From an uncultured beta proteobacterium (lineage in GTDB: Bacteria; Pseudomonadota; Gammaproteobacteria; Burkholderiales; Rhodocyclaceae), in contig CAIVZW010000093.1 in NCBI GenBank assembly GCA_903910495.1, positions 1-8,798 on the forward strand: 8,798 nt of DNA, given 5' to 3'. Shown here one piece after another: positions 6,153-8,798 of the stretch (position 1 is the first letter of the stretch; every line of letters begins with the position of its first letter). The notes below the pieces were generated by a model. It saw only the letters and a program-made list of their open reading frames with translations, searched no databases and had not been told where the DNA came from. Both the position numbers and the translations under genes were made by a program.

Positions 6153-7406
6153 ATGCCTACTGCTCTCATCGGCCCGCGCAACAATCCCATCAACGCACTG
6201 GGTACGCCGCTCAGCCCATCTGCTACCCGTGTCATGCTGCTTGGCGCCGGCGAGCTGGGCAAGGAAGTAATTATCGCCCTGCAGCGCCTCGGCATCGAGA
6301 CGATTGCCGTCGATCGCTATGCCGACGCACCCGGCATGCAGGTGGCCCACCGCGCCCATGTGGTGACTATGACCGACGGCCCAGCGCTGCGCGCGATCAT
6401 CGAAAAAGAACGGCCGCATCTGGTGGTGCCGGAAATCGAGGCGATTGCTACCGACATGCTGCTCGAGATCGAGCGCGAAGGACTGGCCGAGGTCATCCCG
6501 ACGGCCCGCGCCACGCGCCTGACGATGAATCGCGAGGGTATCCGCCGGCTGGTCGCCGAAGAACTCGGACTGCCGACCTCGCCCTACGCCTTTGCCGGTT
6601 CGCTGGCCGAGCTGCAGGCGGCGATTGACGGCGGCATCGGTTATCCCTGTCTGGTCAAGCCGACGATGTCCTCGTCCGGCAAAGGCCAGTCGCTGTTGCG
6701 CGGCCCGGACGATGTGACCAGGGCCTGGGAATACGCGATGCAGGGCGGGCGGGTGAGCCAGAGCCGCGTCATCGTCGAGGGCTTCATCGATTTCGACTAC
6801 GAGATCACGCTGCTGACCGTGCGCGCCATCGGCAGCAGCGGTGCAGTCGAGACATACTTCTGCGAGCCGGTCGGGCACGTGCAGGTCAATGGCGATTACG
6901 TCGAATCCTGGCAGCCGCAGCCGATGAGCGATGTCGCCCGCGAGAAATCCCGCATGATTGCCCAGGCGGTTACCGGCAACCTCGGCGGCCGCGGCCTGTT
7001 CGGCGTCGAACTCTTTGTCAGGGGCGATCAGGTGTGGTTCTCGGAAGTCAGCCCGCGCCCGCACGACACCGGGCTGGTGACGCTGGCTTCGCAGCATTTT
7101 TCCGAATTCGAACTGCACGCCCGCGCCATTCTCGGCCTGCCGGTGGATGTCTCGTTGCGTTCGCCGGGTGCTTCGGCGGTCATCTACGGCGGCATCGAAG
7201 GCAAAGGCATTGCCTATGCAGGCGTGGCCGATGCACTGAGCGTAGCGGGCTGCGATCTGCGCCTGTTCGGCAAGCCGGAGAGCTTCAAGAAACGGCGCAT
7301 GGGCGTCGCCGTGGCCACCGGCAGCGACACCACGGAAGCGCGCCGCCGGGCCAAACTGGCGGCGAGCAAGGTCAAGACAATTGAACCGGAACGCCATAGC
7401 GCATAG
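6153..7406 (+). CDS. purT: Formate-dependent phosphoribosylglycinamide formyltransferase PurT
   Basis: PurT makes formyl-GAR from GAR, formate and ATP in the third step of purine synthesis, an alternative to folate-dependent PurN. It is a cytoplasmic ATP-grasp enzyme. The N-terminal nucleotide fold has [12 protein letters not shown] (27-38) and [20 protein letters not shown] (51-70). The ATP-grasp part shows [13 protein letters not shown] (168-180), [16 protein letters not shown] (208-223) and [12 protein letters not shown] (296-307), which holds the metal-binding and GAR-binding residues. The end has the typical [17 protein letters not shown] (370-386). At 417 residues it is longer than E. 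coli PurT (392), with about 11 extra at the N-terminus. The start is kept because AGGA (6141-6144) lies 8 bases before it. The gene is monocistronic apart from the tRNA 13 bases downstream. Confidence 0.97.
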   Translation: MPTALIGPRNNPINALGTPLSPSATRVMLLGAGELGKEVIIALQRLGIETIAVDRYADAPGMQVAHRAHVVTMTDGPALRAIIEKERPHLVVPEIEAIATDMLLEIEREGLAEVIPTARATRLTMNREGIRRLVAEELGLPTSPYAFAGSLAELQAAIDGGIGYPCLVKPTMSSSGKGQSLLRGPDDVTRAWEYAMQGGRVSQSRVIVEGFIDFDYEITLLTVRAIGSSGAVETYFCEPVGHVQVNGDYVESWQPQPMSDVAREKSRMIAQAVTGNLGGRGLFGVELFVRGDQVWFSEVSPRPHDTGLVTLASQHFSEFELHARAILGLPVDVSLRSPGASAVIYGGIEGKGIAYAGVADALSVAGCDLRLFGKPESFKKRRMGVAVATGSDTTEARRRAKLAASKVKTIEPERHSA

Positions 7407-7409
7407 AAT
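7381..7409 (+). promoter_or_regulatory. Sigma-70-type promoter of tRNA-Gly inside the end of purT
   Basis: TTGAAC (7381-7386), a 17-base spacer and TAGAAT (7404-7409) lie across the last codons of purT; the -10 starts with the purT stop codon TAG. The -10 ends 10 bases before the mature tRNA 5' end at 7420. This would allow tRNA expression independent of purT. Confidence 0.55.
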
Positions 7410-7419
7410 GGGCACCTTC

Positions 7420-7493
7420 GCGGGCGTCGTATAATGGTAATACCCTAGCTTCCCAAGCTAGAGCCGTGAGTTCGATTCTCATCGCCCGCTCCA
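7420..7493 (+). tRNA. tRNA-Gly (anticodon CCC)
   Basis: The 74-base cloverleaf is complete with an encoded CCA. The acceptor stem GCGGGCG (7420-7426) pairs with CGCCCGC (7483-7489), with discriminator T 7490 and CCA 7491-7493. The anticodon stem CTAGC/GCTAG (7445-7449, 7457-7461) encloses the loop TTCCCAA, putting anticodon CCC at 7452-7454, which reads GGG codons. The T-loop TTCGATT is present. It closely resembles E. coli glyU. Confidence 0.96.
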
Positions 7494-7502
7494 GTTTCCC
7501 CC

Positions 7503-7523
7503 AGGCCGGATTCATTCCGGCCT
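7503..7523 (+). terminator. Stem-loop between tRNA-Gly and the lipocalin gene
   Basis: AGGCCGGA-TTCAT-TCCGGCCT forms an 8-base GC-rich stem with a 5-base loop, 9 bases after the tRNA CCA. Only TTGT follows on the + strand and no T-run on the - strand, so it is a weak intrinsic terminator that may serve both convergent transcripts. Confidence 0.5.
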
Positions 7524-7530
7524 TGTCGCA

Positions 7531-8070
7531 TCAGGCGTCCGGTCGCTCCTGGCTGACCCAGATCAGCTTGTCCGTAGCGAAGCCGAGCTGGCGGGCTTTG
7601 GCTACCAGTTCTGCCTTCACTGCCTCCGGCAGGCGGCGTTCCCGGGCCAGTATCCATAGATAGTCGCGGTCGGGGCCGACGACCAGTGACCAGCGATAAT
7701 CCGTATCCAGCGCAACAATGTGGTAGCCGCCGTAGAAGGGGCCGAAGAAGGACACCTTGAGCGAGCCGCGTGTCCTTGTCTCGGAATCGATGAAATCTGC
7801 TTTCCCCTGAGCGGCTTTCCATTGCTCGCGGCCGGAATCGTAGCCACGGTTGAGCACCGAAACTCCTCCTTCTGCGCGCGGTGCATAAACCGCCGAAACA
7901 TCGCTCAGGCCGCGTTCAAACGAGTGGTCGAGACGGGCGATTTCATACCATTTACCAAGGTAACGCTCGAGCTGGAAGTCGTTCACGGCTTCGATGCCCT
8001 GGGGAATTCCGGTACAGGCCGCGAGCAGGAAGGCCAGCGGGGTAATAAGCAAGGCGGTCAGTTTGCGCAT
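7531..8070 (-). CDS. blc: Blc-type outer membrane lipocalin lipoprotein
   Basis: This is a bacterial lipocalin, which in E. coli (Blc) is an outer membrane lipoprotein that binds lysophospholipids or fatty acids. The 179-residue product starts with a lipoprotein signal, MRKLTALLITPLAFLLAAC, with lipobox LAAC and Cys at 19. Lipocalin motif 1 is LGKWYEIARLDHSFERGL (38-55). The barrel continues with QGKADFID (88-95), FFGPFYGGYHIVALD (108-122) and the YRWSLVVGPDRDYLWILAR (125-143) region typical of Blc relatives. ATG 8070 is chosen because the signal peptide begins there and AGGA (8077-8080) stands 6 bases before it; the longer in-frame extension to 8187 has no signal. The gene is alone on its strand, convergent with tRNA-Gly. 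Confidence 0.94.
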   Translation of the reverse strand: MRKLTALLITPLAFLLAACTGIPQGIEAVNDFQLERYLGKWYEIARLDHSFERGLSDVSAVYAPRAEGGVSVLNRGYDSGREQWKAAQGKADFIDSETRTRGSLKVSFFGPFYGGYHIVALDTDYRWSLVVGPDRDYLWILARERRLPEAVKAELVAKARQLGFATDKLIWVSQERPDA

Positions 8071-8168
8071 GGGGTTTCCTGATAGGCTGTTAGTGACAGA
8101 CAAGTAACCAGCGGTATCGTTCGAAACCCTGTCATGAATCACCGGGAAAAACGATCCGCCGGGTCGCG

Positions 8169-8177
8169 TGATAACAT
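8169..8177 (+). promoter_or_regulatory. Possible extended -10 element before the ThiS-like ORF and acpH
   Basis: TGATAACAT has a TGn extension and a 4/6 match to TATAAT. RNA would begin near 8184, only a few bases before ATG 8187, so the first ORF would be nearly leaderless. The opposite strand reads TGTTATCAC at the same place and could serve the divergent lipocalin gene. No -35 is clear. Confidence 0.3.
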
Positions 8178-8186
8178 CCCCATTCA

Positions 8187-8261
8187 ATGAAAATCACGAT
8201 CAACGGCGAACCCCGCCAATTCACCGAGTTACTGAAAGCGGAGCGTTTGAAGAAGGAATGA
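8187..8261 (+). pseudogene. Truncated ThiS-like ORF (24 residues), remnant or leader peptide
   Basis: The ORF encodes MKITINGEPRQF followed by TELLKAERLKKE and then a stop. The first 12 residues look like the first strand pair of a ThiS sulfur carrier (MKI.(I/V)NGE.R.F), but ThiS is about 65 residues and ends in Gly-Gly, which is missing here. No continuation is seen in other frames before acpH. It may be a thiS gene reduced by deletion, or a leader peptide of the acpH transcript, since its stop overlaps the next ATG as ATGA. No good ribosome binding site precedes it. Confidence 0.45.
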
Positions 8262-8290
8262 ACGCTAGCGAAGGCCAAAGGCCGGCATGA
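8258..8290 (+). CDS. Ten-codon mini-ORF linking the ThiS-like ORF to acpH
   Basis: ATG 8258 opens MNASEGQRPA and stops at TGA 8288-8290. It overlaps the ThiS-like ORF by ATGA at its start and acpH by ATGA at its end. AGAAGGA lies directly before it, too close to be an ideal ribosome binding site. The short perfect inverted repeat GGCC-AAA-GGCC (8273-8283) lies inside it, before the acpH start. It may only serve to pass ribosomes on by re-initiation, or it may be chance. Confidence 0.3.
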   Translation: MNASEGQRPA

Positions 8291-8798
8291 ACTTTCTGGC
8301 GCATGCCCTGCTCGCGGGGAATGCCGACGCCGACCGGATCGGTGGCGTGCTCGGCGATTTCGTGAAAGGCTATCTGCCGGCAGGCCTGCGGCCGGACGTG
8401 GCTTCCGGCGTGGCCCTGCACCGCGCGATCGATAGCTTTGCCGACCGGCACGCGGCTTTCGCCGCAAGTCGTGCCAGGATCAGTCCCGCGCGTCGTCGCG
8501 TCAGTGGCGTGCTCGTTGACCTGTTCTACGACCACCTGCTCGCGCGTGACTGGGCCAGCCATGGATGCGGCACGCTTGAGGACTACACAACCCGGCTCTA
8601 TGCCGTGCTCAAGGACTATTCCGGTTTCCTGCCCGAGCAGGCCCGAGATGTGGCCAACCGGATGCGGACGCATGACTGGCTATGTTCCTACCGCAGCGTT
8701 ACAGCGGTAGGATACGCAATCGATCAGATGGCCGTCCATCGCTTGCGGCGGACCAACCCGCTGGCGGGCGGCATCGAAGAGTTCCTTGCCGATCCCGA
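8287..8798 (+). CDS. acpH: Acyl carrier protein phosphodiesterase AcpH (3' end cut by window)
   Basis: AcpH removes the 4'-phosphopantetheine group from holo-ACP, giving apo-ACP, in the cytoplasm; the family is regarded as distantly related to HD phosphatases. The frame stays open from ATG 8287 to the window end, giving 170 residues of a family usually about 190-200 long, so roughly 20-30 are missing. The start MNFLAHALLA matches the family's MNFLAH opening. It is followed by GGVLGDFVKGYLP (19-31) with the conserved GD(F) Asp, a GVALHRAIDSFAD segment (43-55) and a VDLFYDHLLARDW segment (79-91), both with the conserved His/Asp residues, and later CSYRSV. AAAGG (8277-8281) stands 5 bases before the start. 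The start codon overlaps the stop of a 10-codon mini-ORF. Confidence 0.9.
   Translation, partial: MNFLAHALLAGNADADRIGGVLGDFVKGYLPAGLRPDVASGVALHRAIDSFADRHAAFAASRARISPARRRVSGVLVDLFYDHLLARDWASHGCGTLEDYTTRLYAVLKDYSGFLPEQARDVANRMRTHDWLCSYRSVTAVGYAIDQMAVHRLRRTNPLAGGIEEFLADP

Noticed and set aside
6129..7415. 428-codon - strand ORF opposite purT
   Set aside because: It is a mirror of the strongly biased purT codons. It shows no signature of its own and covers the purT promoter and ribosome binding site.
7420..7530. tRNA-Gly 3' end as an integration site for a mobile element
   Set aside because: No integrase and no repeat of the tRNA end were found in the window; blc follows directly.

Overview
The window reads as GC-rich proteobacterial chromosome. 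The dense ATGA-coupled molybdenum cofactor operon, the PurT type, the Blc-type lipocalin and the AcpH homologue all fit a betaproteobacterium, perhaps a Rhodocyclales-like one. That placement is an impression from gene content and protein similarity remembered by eye, not a database result.

Positions 1-3972 (+ strand) hold the middle and late part of a molybdenum cofactor (Moco) operon: moaC (5' end cut off by the window), moaD, moaE, mobB, mobA, moeA and mog. MoaC helps form cyclic pyranopterin monophosphate. MoaD and MoaE form molybdopterin synthase, which adds the dithiolene sulfurs. Mog adenylylates molybdopterin and MoeA inserts molybdate. MobA, helped by the GTPase MobB, adds GMP to give the bis-MGD form used by DMSO-reductase-family enzymes. 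Most gene junctions overlap by 4-8 bases, and moeA has its own good ribosome binding site.

Positions 3973-6110 are an accessory patch with visibly lower GC. It holds a stand-alone RhuM-family gene on the - strand (4095-5189). Fused to its upstream edge is a truncated remnant of a helix-turn-helix regulator (about 5186-5356), with an operator-like TTGTA...TACAA inverted repeat behind it. About 350 bases of unassigned DNA follow, then a small + strand lipoprotein gene (5708-5971). No integrase, transposase or restriction-modification partner is visible.

Positions 6112-7493 (+) hold purT (formate-dependent GAR transformylase) behind an extended -10 promoter, then tRNA-Gly(CCC). The likely tRNA promoter lies inside the end of purT. 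A stem-loop separates the tRNA from a - strand blc-type outer membrane lipocalin (7531-8070).

Positions 8169-8798 (+) start with a possible extended -10 element and a 24-residue ThiS-like truncated ORF. This is joined by ATGA overlaps through a 10-codon mini-ORF to an acpH-type ACP phosphodiesterase gene, which runs off the window end.
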